The notes: generated from the letters alone by a model not told the origin. A DNA stretch of 64,000 nt from Tetragonia tetragonoides (GCA_038025085.1 CM076142.1:11568001-11632000); one strand, 5' to 3'; positions 47,730 through 58,979 are shown, counted from the first letter of the stretch. Program-made: numbers and translations.

Positions 47730-49330
47730 TTTCCTTCTAGAAGTAGTTGTGCGCAACATTGATAGGCAAAAAAGAAGATTAGAAGACTTCACTAAATAGA
47801 CAAGCAAGATATGCTTAATCATAAAATTGTGAGCATCACTAACTACTTTGGAGATATAGTTACTTACACGAAGCTGAATTAAAATGAAATTTCAGCACCA
47901 AATAATCATAAGTACCATGAAAAGTCAGTACAAATAACAATTCTGTGAATTAAAGCTAACTCACCCTCTCTAGCCGGAATTTCCTGTGAATTTTATTGAT
48001 TTTAAAAAAACACTTTTGATTAGAAGAATTGTTATTTGTACTGGATTTCCGTTGTATGCCCTAATGGTATTTATGATTATTTGGTGCTGAAAATTCATTT
48101 TGCATGATTAAACAGTAGTTATAACTACTGATTTTCTCAATTTTATAAACATATCTTGCTTGTATTTTTAGTGAAGCCTTCTCATCTTCTTTTTTTGCCT
48201 ATTGATGTGGCACGCAGCTACTTCTAGAAGAAAAATATCGTAACAAAATAAAAAGTTAAAAGAAAAAAAATATCACCCGATCACTTAAAGTCCAAGTGAT
48301 TTGAAAGTCCCCAGAGCCTTGGCTAATAAAGAAGCCAAGTATACCACCCGATCTCAAACAAACCCAAAAGGGTTAGAAACCCCCATACATTAAGAATCTA
48401 AGAGTCCGTTCCAACCAAACGCAAAGAAAGCACATAGCCACAACACTATTCTCTTAAACCCTTCTAATTAAGAATGGCAAAGCTGACACGACATGACAAC
48501 AAGACAAGAATCGGACACGAAAGTAGCGGATTAGTGTTGTTAAGGGTTTCCGACACGTTTAATTATTAAATGGGTCGAACGCAGCTGAAACACTCAACTG
48601 AATGTGTTAGGTTAAGATTGGTTTCTGACATACATGTTTAATTAAATGGGTCGAAAACCGCTGACACACTTAATTAAACCGCTGATTGAGATTTCAAACA
48701 CAAAACTGATATACTCTAATACGATTAAACCAATATTACTATCTAAATTCATCACTTGAAAATATACAACTTAGCTTACTAAAATGTTATCATCTGCTTC
48801 TTAACCTTGAGACTTACAAGTGAAATGGCAGACTGCTGGGAAAGCAAACAGAGACAAGGTAGGGAATACTGGTACATTTGTTAGGTCTCTTGTAATTTCT
48901 TATTAAAAGATAGAGTTAACAGCAAGAAAATATAAAATATAAAATTATGTTTACAAAAATAATAATAATGAAGCACCCAAATCTTTTGATCAGGACGTGG
49001 CTACAGGTGCAGGTGGTTGCTTTTGATGTTCTAGCAGGAGAAACTTTATTGTCTCTTCAGGTTAGTGCGGGCAACAGGTATACTTCACATGGGTATACGA
49101 TTTCAATCAGATATTTCCATGTCTCAAGAATGAAAGAAAAGTAGTCATTGAATCCGAGACAATAATTATCTTTTTCAAGGAAAATGACTCAACTAGAAGA
49201 AATATATGTCTTGGAATGGATAACTAGAACAATATTGTTGCCTTCACAAAATTATTGTCCGTTAAAACTGGTTTTAGTATTTAAACTAGATCTAGAAGGA
49301 AATAATATGTGAACTTCATTTTGTTGGGAA
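47730..49330. repeat. Foldback block 2, copy a (inverted partner 58980-60480)
   Basis: The 5' half is itself a hairpin: 47730-47830 (AGAAGTAGTTGTGCGCAACA, GACAAGCAAGATATG) pairs with 48140-48245, and 47880-47960 with 48030-48100 (TTTCAGCACCAAATAATCAT). The 3' half shares GGGTCGAACGC/GTGTTAGGTTAAGATTGGTTTC and ATCAGGACGTGGCTAC with the partner, in reverse order and strand. Non-coding. Probably a non-autonomous element of a kind I cannot assign. Confidence 0.6.
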
Positions 49331-49959
49331 ATTTTATGATAGTACCTCTAATTAATTTTGAGATAAATAATTAAAGCAATAGATAATAAAGAACAACACC
49401 ACAATTAACGTGATTCGACCCCAATTCAATGGCTTACGTCCACGATCCTCATATTATTAATTAATCAACCACATAACTAATAACACTTCCCATATGAGAT
49501 ACACAAAGTGACTCCCTCTTTCATAAGCACACTATGTGTTTCCCTTGATGTCCCCTCCATAGGGTTCGTCCCCTTACGGTGCCCCCTTGCCCCGTCACAT
49601 GGTGACTCTCTCTATCTACCTCTTAGATTAAGAGCACCCCTCTATAATGCACTTTATTTCTTAGCACATTTCCTCTCCTCTGTTCCTCTAAGACTCTAAC
49701 CACTGATTATATAGGCCAACAACATTAGAGAACTATTCTATTCTAAATAGGAAACTAAACCCACCAAAAAAACTACAAAAGATAAGGATAATATATACAA
49801 GATAAGATAATATTTATCTAATAGGAAACAACCACTCATCCAATATAGCAAATGAATATAACTTGTATCCTAATAGAAGTCCTCTTCTTATCTTGATCCA
49901 CAATAGAGTCTCAACCTCTTTGAAAGACTCATCATCATATTCGGCTCGATCCCTAACAC
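49331..49959. other. Intergenic, no gene seen
   Basis: Bases 49385-49470 (ACACCACAATTAACGTGATTCGACC...) look like degenerate LTR sequence but no pair was found. Confidence 0.35.
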
Positions 49960-49964
49960 ATTTG

Positions 49965-50348
49965 TGATAAATTTCAATAATTGGGCCTTAACCCACTTCC
50001 TTATATGTATGCTCAAGACCCTTTAATCTTTCCATGTGGGACATTAACCCACTTCAACACCCCACCTCACGCAAAGACCCATCATGGGCTGAAGCGTGGA
50101 CCAATCAAAGCCTACTATGGGCCAGTCACACGCACGTGGGCCAACAAGGGGGTCATAAAGGCAGGACCAAGCCCGCTCTGATACCATGATAAATTTCAAT
50201 AATCGGGCCTTAACAAAGTGAGCACACATGCAAGACAAGTGAGGTTCCAACCCAAAACCAATTAGCAATGGGTGGAGTAACCCACTTCCTTATATGTATG
50301 CTCAAGACCCTTTAATCTTTCCATGTGGAACATTAACCCACTTCAACA
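49965..50348 (-). mobile_element. TRIM (terminal-repeat retrotransposon in miniature)
   Basis: Two short LTRs (49965-50059 and 50187-50348) share TGATAAATTTCAATAATYGG and end ATTAACCCACTTCAACA. The first lacks ~67 internal bases of the second. Between them lie only 127 bases, with a primer-binding site (50175-50186, minus strand TGGTATCAGAGC) and a purine tract on the minus strand (GCGTGAGGTGGGG) before the other LTR. Perfect 5-bp target duplication ATTTG (49960-49964, 50349-50353). Non-coding and non-autonomous. Confidence 0.92.
50175..50186 (-). other. Primer-binding site of the TRIM
   Basis: TGGTATCAGAGC on the minus strand, complementary to initiator tRNA-Met, directly next to the LTR. 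Confidence 0.9.
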
Positions 50349-50353
50349 ATTTG

Positions 50354-50876
50354 TTCCTAGATTGACATAGAAACCTGGCTCACTAGAAGTCTGCCGCACT
50401 ATTTGTAGATAAGAAGATGTAAATCTATGTCATTTATTTGACAAAAAATCTAGAATGATTCCCACTTGGTGGTAATTACTGTAACAATTTAATCTATATC
50501 GTTGATCACAAAATTGACTATCTAAATCATTCATTTAATTGACTTTTATATTTACTAAATAAATAATTATTGATGAAATAACTGCGGAAATAATAAAGAA
50601 AACTTAAAATTCTATGACTGTTTGGTTGCACAACCATTGCTTAATTAAGTTTTCAATTTCTCTCTTCTATCATCATCATCATCAACAACACGACCATTGT
50701 CGATGCCTTTCAGTCATTAAAATCGCTTTTCCACCACCATCATTGTCGGTTACAACGTTCGTCAACACTGCAAATTGAATCCAACATCAGAGGTCTGATT
50801 CCGCAAACTCACGCTTTACGTTTACGTTTATTATTATTATTTATCTTTTGTTAAAGTAGTAAATTTTGGACTATGA
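50354..50876. other. Intergenic, no gene seen
   Basis: No ORF of note; a short ATCATCATCATC run lies at ~50670. Confidence 0.35.
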
Positions 50877-51069
50877 TATTATTAGGGTGTTACTAAATGC
50901 CGCCCCTAAATTACTAGGTACCGCCCCCCAAAATTCCAATTTTGCCCTTTTTTAATTTTTCACTCATCCTCTCCCTCTCTCCCTCTCTAACTCTCACACC
51001 ACTTCTCTCCCACTCTACCACCCACTCTCATACCCAACCTTCATCAACATTCACTCAAGCAACCCGCGG

Positions 51070-51386
51070 ATGTCTGCCGGCAACCAAGAAGTGCCGTCGA
51101 CGGTGGCGGAGGTAAAATTAATTTTTTTGGCTCATTTTTTTTGCACGGTCGTCTGAGATTTTCGACTCACCCTTGGGTGAGTCGTCTGCTACAGGCGACC
51201 CACCCAAGGGGAGTCGTCTGTCGATCTCGACTCCCCAAGGGTGAGTCGTCCGCTACAGGCGACTCACCCTTGGGCGAGTCGAGATCAAAAGACGACTCAC
51301 CCTTGGATTGGTCGCCTGTAGCAGACGACTCACCCAAGGGTGAGTCGAGATCGACGACTGACAGACACAAAAAAAATAATTTATTA

Positions 51387-51440
<54 letters not shown>

Positions 51441-51442
51441 TC

Positions 51443-51492
<50 letters not shown>

Positions 51493-53928
51493 TATTGTTT
51501 GAATTTAAGATTAAGCTAACATTGTTTTCGTTGTTTTCGTTAGATTCCTTTGGAGCGGTTCGGTGGTGATGGTGTTGATTACAGTACGCATTTCGTCACT
51601 GATGAGTTATTTGATAGTGATACAGATGCAATTAATTGGGCAAAACAAATTGCACTTACTATCGGGTTTGAGTTGATAATTTCGTCACACAAGAAGAGTG
51701 GAAGCGTAAAATTGTTAAAATGTAATCGAGGTGAACGCTACAAAGGGGAATTAAGAGACTTAGATACTGCTGCTTGGAAGAAATCGAAAACAAAGGCTTG
51801 TAAATGTACGTTCCAGTTGAGAGCTCGGCAAGTGTATGGGTCCAGTAGTTGGATGATTGTCACATTGCCTGGGACTAGGGGTACGCACAACCATGACTTT
51901 GCTGTGTATCCTGAGGGATATCGTCAGATGAGTGGTCTTAGTCCTGGGTCAAAGAAACTCGTTCGTGACATGACTTCGGCACAAACAAAGCCATGTGCTA
52001 TCTTGGCCGCGATTAAGGAAAAATTTCCCGAGGACAATGCAACTAGACGGCATGTGTACAACCACAGAGATCGTATAAGGAAACTTGATTTTGAAGAGAG
52101 AGATGTCATTGGTCAGTTTCATCATTTAGCTGTGGCGAATAAGTACGTACATTGGACAAGAGCCGACCGAGCTACTAATGAGGTAACTCACGTGTTCATG
52201 GCACACCCTACATCAATTCAGTTACTTCGGTCTTTTCGTTGGTTGATTGGCTTAGATTCCACGTACAAAACAAACAAGTATAAGATGCCGTTTGTTGAGA
52301 TAGTGGGGATGACTCCAACCAATAAGAACTTCCTCATAGCTTATGCCATTATGAAGGATGAGACTCAGGCAAGCTATGCGTGGGTCTTAGATAAGTTGAG
52401 GATGCTTATTGGAAATGATGTACACCCAACAGCAATTGTGACCGATCGTGAGCTAGGGTTGATGACACCTATTAGAGAGATATTTCCCGAGAGTGCCCAT
52501 TTGCTCTGTACATGGCACATTAACAAAGTCGTTGAAGACAAAGTGTACAGACTTTGTGGAAAAGATAAGGCCGTCGCGCAGAGGTTCAAGAATGGGAGGT
52601 GGAAAATTATCATGGAAGCTTCCACAGAAGCTGCGTACGATAGAGCAGTGCGTACGATGAAGGTTAGTTGGAGGACTTACCCTCACGTGATATCCTATGT
52701 AGAGGAGACTTGGCTGAGACACAAAGAGATGTTTGTGGCTGCGTGGACGAATAAGGTGCTACACCTTGGCAACACTACGACTTGCAGGGTGGAGAGTGCA
52801 CATGCCGCGCTAAAACAGTGGTTGAACTCCTCAACTGGAGCTTTGGACAATGTTTGGAACAAGGTCAACAAGTCAATCGAGTCACAAATAACTGAGATCA
52901 AGTACACACTTGAAGAGTGCAGAAGACGAAGAAGTGTGATGTACTTGGGTTTCCCATTCAACTATCTGACCGGGTATGTTTCCCATTACTGCTTACAAAT
53001 ATTATCGAATGAGCTGAAGAGGATGAGAGAATTGAGTCACCAAGTATTTGATCGTTGCGGTTGTGTATTGAGATCCACTCATCAGATCCCGTGTGCGTGT
53101 GAGTTGAAAACGGCCACGGATACGGGCACGCCAATTAGCTTGAATAGTGTCCACAAATTTTGGCGAACACTCATTATTAGTGATGCAGTGGAGATAGCTA
53201 CGCTTGACATGACTGAGCATCCATCTGAGGACCATCGATACTTTCACTCTCTCGTCGACGAGGTTAACTCAAGCGACCGGGCAGTTGTGCGCAACATATC
53301 TGTCATTATGAATGAGCAGCTTCATCATGAGGAAGCGAGTTACGTCGAGCCGGAAGCGAACACGATAGTCAGAGGTCGACCGAGAGGGAGTTCTTCTACC
53401 AGACGTGATCCTAGTTCATGGGAGTACTCCCAGAGGGGTCGTGGTCGCCCTAGGTCATCCAGTTCGAGCCGCGGGCGTGGTCGTACCTCATCCTCATCGA
53501 GTAACTTCGTAAACAGTACTGGTATGAAAACCCATAATTTATTAACATGTACATAATGTTGTTACTTTTTGATAAGTACTATTATTGACTTTCTATTATA
53601 TTGTCTTGCAGCTGGACACGCAATAGATATCACTGAATTCTATCATGTTAACAAAATTCCGGGAATCATCGTACCTTTCATTGAAGGATATCTCGATGTG
53701 CTTGGGGATGGTAATTGCGGTTTCCGTGTCATTGCGGACTACATTTTCGGAAACCAAGAGCAATGGCGAGTGGCGAGAGTTTGCATTGCACACGAACTCT
53801 TAGCTAACCGAGCATTGTACGAAAACTTATACGTTGAAGGGGTCGACGCTGGTTACCGCCGTATTATGTGGGACGGAGGTGCGTGTAACGATGATCACTG
53901 GATGATAGTAATTGAGGATGAGAGTTAG
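51070..53928 (+). CDS. MULE transposase with C-terminal OTU-like domain (3 exons)
   Basis: Model: exon 1 51070-51111 (MSAGNQEVPSTVAE), exon 2 51544-53521, exon 3 53612-53928. Both introns have GT/AG ends and keep phase, giving ~778 residues. The open frame of exon 2 has no ATG at its start (TTG at 51550), which is why exon 1 is needed. Order of parts: FAR1/WRKY-like zinc-binding region (C74, C100, C102, H129, H131); MULE transposase domain with catalytic D252 (GLDSTYKTNKY), D315 (TDRELGLM), the CTWH signature at 336-339 and E431 (VESAHAALK); SWIM-like finger (C519, C521, C531, with Cys533 where His is usual); Arg/Ser-rich linker; OTU protease start with DGNC (D706, C709). The OTU part stops before any catalytic His, so it is truncated. 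The protein should bind the TIRs and excise or integrate the element. Confidence 0.82.
51160..51357. repeat. Palindromic minisatellite in the left TIR
   Basis: Seven or so imperfect units with core GACTCACCC(TT or AA)GGGTGAGTC, each a self-complementary hairpin with a 2-base centre, separated by GATC- or CTACAGG-type spacers. Confidence 0.9.
51377..51495. repeat. (TTA)n microsatellite in the left TIR
   Basis: Interrupted once by TTTCTTGTTA near 51440. Mirrored by (AAT)n at 55005-55245. Confidence 0.95.
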
Positions 53929-55013
53929 GCATCCGCAGATGCCCTGAGAATCCCCGCGACTAGCTATACCGAGCTGACGATATAGGAAGGCGAGGGCAGC
54001 AGATCCCCAAGAGAAGTCATGCACCATATCGACACCGTCGTCCATCACCTCCATCACGCAGGAGGGTCTAATACGGTTACCACTCTTGTCGACAAACAAG
54101 GTGGATCCAATAAGTAACCACATCCAAGCTGTCGCCTGGATGTCATCTATTTGCTCACGACAAAGCTCAAAAACCGACTCCGTGAGGACCGCACCGCCCT
54201 GCCAGTGGCTACACATCAGTTCTTCTAGGCTGACCCCCAGAACCTCCATGGCCGCCGTCTGCAGCTGCCCATCCCGTCCCTCATTGGAAACGAGCTCTCC
54301 GTCTACAGGAATCCGAAGAATATGCCATACATCGTGCAACATGATCGTCATCTCTCCGAACGGCATGTGGAACGAGTTCGTATCCGGCTGCCACCTTTCT
54401 ACGAATGCAGATATCAGGGGGAAGTCAATATGTCTAAACATAATGTCTGCCAGGTGTGATAACCCAGTCCCCTCGATCTGGGCCCTCATCTCGGCCGACA
54501 TCTCCGCTCGCCACTGACTCAGCCGCTGACAGACAGTCCATCGGTTCTGACACTTTAAGAGACCCCTCATCTCTCCATTCCACATACGAGACGCTACGTG
54601 GCCCAGGAAGCTCGGTATGACGCTATCATCCGCCGGCCCACTGGGCACAGGCTCTGTAACAAGCCACGTAGTGTCGTCCTCCGCTCTAGATCGTTTGCCA
54701 GTACTGGACGACCCAGTACTAACAAACCTACCGCCTCTGCCCTTCACCACGCGCCAATCTGAGGATAATTCGACGCCAATCTGATCATCGTCTTGCTCAC
54801 CGGAGTAGAACTCGCAAGTTGCGTAATCGTCTTGCTCAGCAGTCATCTCCCTCATCCGAACTGCCTCTCTCTGTCTCCGTACAGAGGCATCAATCCCGCG
54901 CGTCCTCGTGTGACGCGGTCCTGAACCAGCTAGTTCACTAAATAACCGAGGCACCGATTTACCGGCTCCTCCCATCTATCATTTCACAATTTTTAATTAA
55001 TTAAAAAATAATC

Positions 55014-55055
<42 letters not shown>

Positions 55056-55658
55056 GATAAATAATAATAATAATAATAATAACAATAAATAATAATAATA
55101 ATAATAACAATAAACAATAAATAATAATAATAATAATAATAAATAATAATAATAATAATAATAACAATAAATAATAATAATAATAATAATAAATAATAAT
55201 AATAATAATAAATAATAATAATAATAATAATAATAAATAATAATTTTTTTTTTGTATCGGTCGTCTGGTCTCAGACGACTCACCCTCTCACCCAAGGGTG
55301 AGTCGTCGGCCGATCTCGACTCACCCTTGGGTGAGTCGTCTGAGACCGGCGACTCACCCAAGGTGAGTCGTCGGCCGATCTCGACTCACCCAAGGGTGAG
55401 TCGTCTGCGACCGGCGACCACCCTTGGGCGAGTCGAGATCGGCAGACGATCGACGCAAAAAAAAAAAAAAAAAAAAAAACACAACTTCAATTCATAACTT
55501 CACGATTCAATTCAAGGCAAAAAATATTCAATTCAAGGCAAAAAAAATTCAATTCAAACAAAAAAAAAAAAATTTCGAAAAGTTACCCCCCCGCGCCGTC
55601 GGTCGCCGCCTCCCTCGCCGTCGAAACCTCTGCCGCCGCTGCCGCTAGCACTTGACAT
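53827..55658 (-). CDS. Plant mobile domain (PMD, MAIN-like) protein of the MULE (2 exons)
   Basis: Model: exon 1 55658-55587 (MSSASGSGGRGFDGEGG..., 24 codons, donor G|GTAACT), exon 2 54975-53827 after a GATAG acceptor, in phase; ~406 residues. An alternative start is the Met at 54975. Residues ~145-375 form a PMD as in plant MAIN/MAIL1 proteins: GLSHLADIMFRHIDFPLISAFVERW, TNSFHMPFGEMTIMLHDVWHILRIPVDG, then LLIGSTLFVDKSGNRI and WGSAALAFLYRQL. PMD proteins keep meristem genomes silent and stable, and PMD genes occur widely in plant transposons. The C-terminus is cut after ICGCLTL, where the frame runs ~30 codons into the OTU exon of the opposite gene. That suggests a deletion joined the 3' ends of the two genes. 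Confidence 0.8.
55005..55245. repeat. (AAT)n microsatellite in the right TIR
   Basis: About 240 bases of AAT with occasional AAC/AAAT interruptions, inside the PMD gene's intron. Confidence 0.95.
55260..55455. repeat. Palindromic minisatellite in the right TIR
   Basis: Same GACTCACCC..GGGTGAGTC core as at 51160-51357, with spacers CGTCTGAGACCGGCGA or CGTCGGCCGATCTC. Confidence 0.9.
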
Positions 55659-55856
55659 GGTGGTGGTGGTGGTGGTGGTGGTTGCCGGTGTGATGGTGTG
55701 GTGGTGAGGATGAGTGAGGAAGAGAGGATGAGTGAGAGTGAGTGAGGAAGAGAGGATGAGTGAGAGTGAGTGAGGAAGAGGGGTGAGGGTAAAATTGGAA
55801 ATTGGAGGGGCGGTAGCTAGTAAAAAGGGGCGGTATTTAGCAATTCACTATTATTA

Positions 55857-56389
55857 CTACCGCTACCCACTCAAAAAACACAATAAATATGGTGGCCTCC
55901 ATCAAGATGGACATATAAAAGGAACAAAAGGACTAAAGTGAAATTGTCTTGACACGACTTACTTGTTTTCTCACGTTTGTGCCTTATTTTGCGTCAATTG
56001 TTTTATTTGCTCTAAATTGTTCACTAAATCATCTAAATTTCAACTTGTCACGTATCAATTTATTGAACCATATCATTAATGAATCCAATAAGATGACGCG
56101 TGTTTATTGACACGATAACTGTTTCTAACATTTCTCTTCTTTAATTGGCACAAATTCGATCTTTCTCTCGTCTCCCTATCTCTACTAGTTTCAGGACTTC
56201 AACCTTCTCTTCTTTAATTAACTTTTCCTAGCTAACATATCTCTACTATTATGTTATCAAAGATTCTCTTAAAAAAAACATTTATTAGAGAATATTATAG
56301 TTTATCTAGAATATTATACTTGTTTTTTCACGTTTGTGCCCTATTTTACAAAATTAAATCCCAATTTGGTTTCTTTTGCTTCGTGACCC
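55857..56389. other. Intergenic, no gene seen
   Basis: A ~33-base stretch TACTTGTTTTCTCACGTTTG...CCTTATTTT occurs twice in direct orientation (~55960 and ~56318). Bases 56283-56317 (TTAGAGAATATTATAG...) resemble, inverted, 58090-58127. Confidence 0.4.
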
Positions 56390-57967
56390 ATGTCGACACC
56401 AGTAGGTACTTCATCAAACCCATCGTCACCGACTTCATCTTCTCAGCCAAACCCCACATCGCCGATCTCCACCACCACCACCACCACCACCACCACCATA
56501 CCTCAATCAATCTCCACCACCCCGAGCTCCTCATATCAGAGTGTTTCTCGGTCGATCGCCACCACCCTTCAGTCGGTGACTTCGCCGATCCCGTTCTCTC
56601 TTGAACACCTCTCACCGGCGTCGTCCATGGTCACGAATTCCGCTGCCACCCAGGGGTTTCTCTTTCCTCCTGCACCTAATTTTGGCCTCACTCAGCCACA
56701 GGCCTACTCGGCCGTGTCTTTGCCACCGTCTCAACCGTCCATACCCCCGCACTTCTATCTCAATAGATCGACTACGGGTGCTCCTGAGCCCCTGTCTCTT
56801 GCTCACGGCGGTCTGCAGCACATCAATCCGGTTCCTTTTGGCCCGAGTTCTTCTTATGGTGGAGGGGCGGGCTACTTTCAAGGCCCCTTTGCTCCCAACG
56901 TCACCAATTTGGTGACTACTCGACTTGGCTCCGTCGATGATTTTTTGCCTTGGCATACTCAGTTCCGTTCGCTTTTGATGTCACAACGTCTTCTTGGCTT
57001 CATTGATGGTACTATCCCTCCTCCTCAACAGGTTATTTTTGATTAATTTGGTTTAGCTCATGAAAATCCTAGTTACACTTCTTGGCTTCAAACTGATCAA
57101 CATATACGTACTTGGTTGCTTGCTACTATTACTAGTAATGTGTTAATTGATGTTCATAACTTGCCTCATTCCTTTCAAATATGGACTCGTCTTGCAAATA
57201 AATTTAACAATGCTAGTCGGGCTAGGTCCATTTAATTGAAACGATCTTTGACTAATTTAAAGAAAGGGGATACTGAGGATATGGATACTTATTTACGTCG
57301 GATTAAAATTATTGCTGATCGACTTGCTTCTATTAATAATCCGGCGTCTGATGGTGAGTTAGTTGAGAATACAATTTTTGGTCTTGATCGTGCTTATCAT
57401 CCGTTTATCAATTCTATATCTCAATTTTTGGACACAATCAACTTTGATGATCTTGGTAATCGACTGCTTCTTCATGAGACTATTCTAAAAAGAATGGAAG
57501 CTAGTGACGCTGCGGAGGTTACTCACCAAGCTTTCGCCTCTACCGTTGTCACTAGCACCGGTGGTGCTTCGTCCTCTTCTGGGGGCGTGCCATCACAATC
57601 TGGGCAGCGCAGCAAGCAACAAAACTGGAACCAAGGAAACCGTCGGAATAATAACCGCCGTCACAACCGCGGGGGGCGCGGTGATCAGGGTAGTGGTCAG
57701 CACAATCGAGGGCAATCCCAGTCTTCCTCCACTGGTCAACAGCACCGTACTAACCAGAGTACAGTGGGTAATGTCTCTTCGTCCTCTAGTTCCTTGCATA
57801 GTATTTTACCTACTCCTACTAATGTTTCATGTGCAGGTAATTTATCTTCTTCGGGAGCTAATGCTTCTAACCCACATATTGTCTGTCAAATATGCTTTTC
57901 TCCTGGCCATGGAGGGGCCAATTGTCTTGACCGTTATGCAGGGTCTCTTACGCTGCAATGGATGTAG
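56390..57967 (+). pseudogene. Ty1-copia gag, broken by two stops, no pol
   Basis: One frame from ATG 56390 to TAG 57967 with in-frame TAA at 57044-57046 and 57233-57235. The Ser/Thr/Pro-rich N-terminus includes a Thr run from (CCA)n at 56467-56495. Then comes the gag domain (SVDDFLPWHTQFRSLLMSQRLLGFIDG, WLLATITSNVLIDV, SLTNLKKGDTEDMDTYLRRIK, then VENTIFGLDRAYHPF), an Arg/Asn/Gly-rich tail and a zinc knuckle CQICFSPGHGGANC. Protease, integrase and polymerase are absent. What follows (57968-58127) may be LTR sequence of another element on the minus strand. Confidence 0.85.
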
Positions 57968-58399
57968 GGAATATGACTAATCCCACACACAATATGTGAA
58001 TATTATTGATATGTAATCACCATATATATAGGGATACAAGACTCCTACATATGGTAAAACCCTAATACAAAATATTCTAAAAGATATAATGAGAATATTC
58101 TAGATAATCTATAATATTCTCTAACAACATTTACTTTCTATCTTAAAATTAAAAAAAAAAAAAAGAGTTCCTACCGAGAAGGGCCCTAACATATTATTAT
58201 TATTATTATTATTATTATTGGGTGCCAGAAAAGTTATGTTAAGGGACATGGTTCAGGGTTATTATGTTGCAATCATTACAGATTGATTTTGAATTTTTGA
58301 CATACATAATAATACATTTACATTATCCTATCATTTTTAATATCTTGTGTACTTATTATTGGTATAGTTGTCCCAAATAATTGGTTTCCATGATATTTT
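57968..58399. other. Non-coding segment, possible LTR edge on the minus strand
   Basis: The minus strand from 58127 reads TGTTAGAGAATATTATAGAT..., an LTR-like start, but no end or partner was found. An (ATT)n tract lies at 58194-58219. Confidence 0.35.
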
Positions 58400-58710
58400 T
58401 CTTGTTTGCCTCAATGTTATCACGCCACGCAATGGTGATCCTGGCGTATAATCACGAAAAGCGACAATTAGGACGTGTTTAGTATTTAATCATGATCATC
58501 AAATATTTTATTTCTTTTCAAGGAAATCGCGGCCACTACTTTATGATGTGTATTAATTAAATTTAAGATTAGGGTGTAACCAAATCGAGCTGAAATGAAC
58601 CCGAATCAAGCTGTCTCGAAAATTGCCTCGATGAAGTAAACAAAGAAATCATAAAGCTCAGGTTCGGTTCGATTTTAACTCAATAACTCATACTCATCAT
58701 CAGTTCACAC
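58400..58710. repeat. Duplicated block 1, copy b (inverted)
   Basis: Reverse complement of 47161-47475, about 75-85% similar by eye. Confidence 0.7.
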
Positions 58711-58713
58711 ATA

Positions 58714-58963
58714 CTCCCTCCGTTTCATCAAGATGTTTACACTTTATTTTCAAGGTCAAAGTTTACAAATTTTGACCATGAATTAGTGAAAAATACAAAG
58801 ATTATATTGAAAAAATACTATTGTTAGATTCGTTTTAAAAATACTTTTGAATAATTATAATTGTATAATTTATATATGCATATAATTACAATTATTTACG
58901 GTCAAAATGGTATATTGAAGACCGTGAAAAAATAATGTAAACATCTTCATAAAATGAAGGGAG
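58714..58963. mobile_element. Stowaway MITE
   Basis: CTCCCTCCGTTTCATCAAGA and inverted end TTCATAAAATGAAGGGAG with TA duplicated on both sides (58712-58713, 58964-58965). 250 bp, AT-rich interior. It sits exactly between duplicated blocks 1b and 2b. Confidence 0.93.
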
Positions 58964-58979
58964 TATTATTATTCCCTTC

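Larger units (their letters stand above)
51112..51543 (+). other. First intron of the transposase gene, made of repeats
   Basis: Starts GTAAAATT and ends TTTTCGTTAG. Contains a palindromic minisatellite (51160-51357), whose unit is close to GACTCACCCTTGGGTGAGTC alternating with GTCTGCTACAGGCGAC-type spacers, and a (TTA)n tract (51377-51495). The opposite TIR has the same layout in the intron of the PMD gene. Confidence 0.7.
50885..55848. mobile_element. Mutator-like element E with transposase-OTU gene and plant-mobile-domain gene
   Basis: 4964 bp. Ends GGGTGTTACTAAATGCCGCC and the complement of GTGAATTGCTAAATACCGCC. An 8-bp duplication TATTATTA flanks it (50877-50884, 55849-55856). The terminal inverted repeats extend ~600-1000 bp in organisation: CCGCCCC...CCAATTTT end, CT-rich leader, a first exon, then an intron with palindromic minisatellite and AAT/TTA microsatellite. 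Between them lie two convergent genes, a MULE transposase (51070-53928, plus) and a PMD/MAIN-like gene (53827-55658, minus). Confidence 0.92.

Noticed and set aside
51160..51357. Regular palindromic repeats with spacers, CRISPR-like at first glance
   Set aside because: Spacers are themselves repeated and the array is mirrored in the opposite TIR of a plant transposon; this is a minisatellite.
51141..51569. 142-codon ORF with Ile/Tyr runs
   Set aside because: Reads through the minisatellite and (TTA)n inside the transposase intron; no domain.
56346..56615. ORFs with His or Trp runs near 56480
   Set aside because: Shadow frames of the (CCA)n tract in the copia gag.
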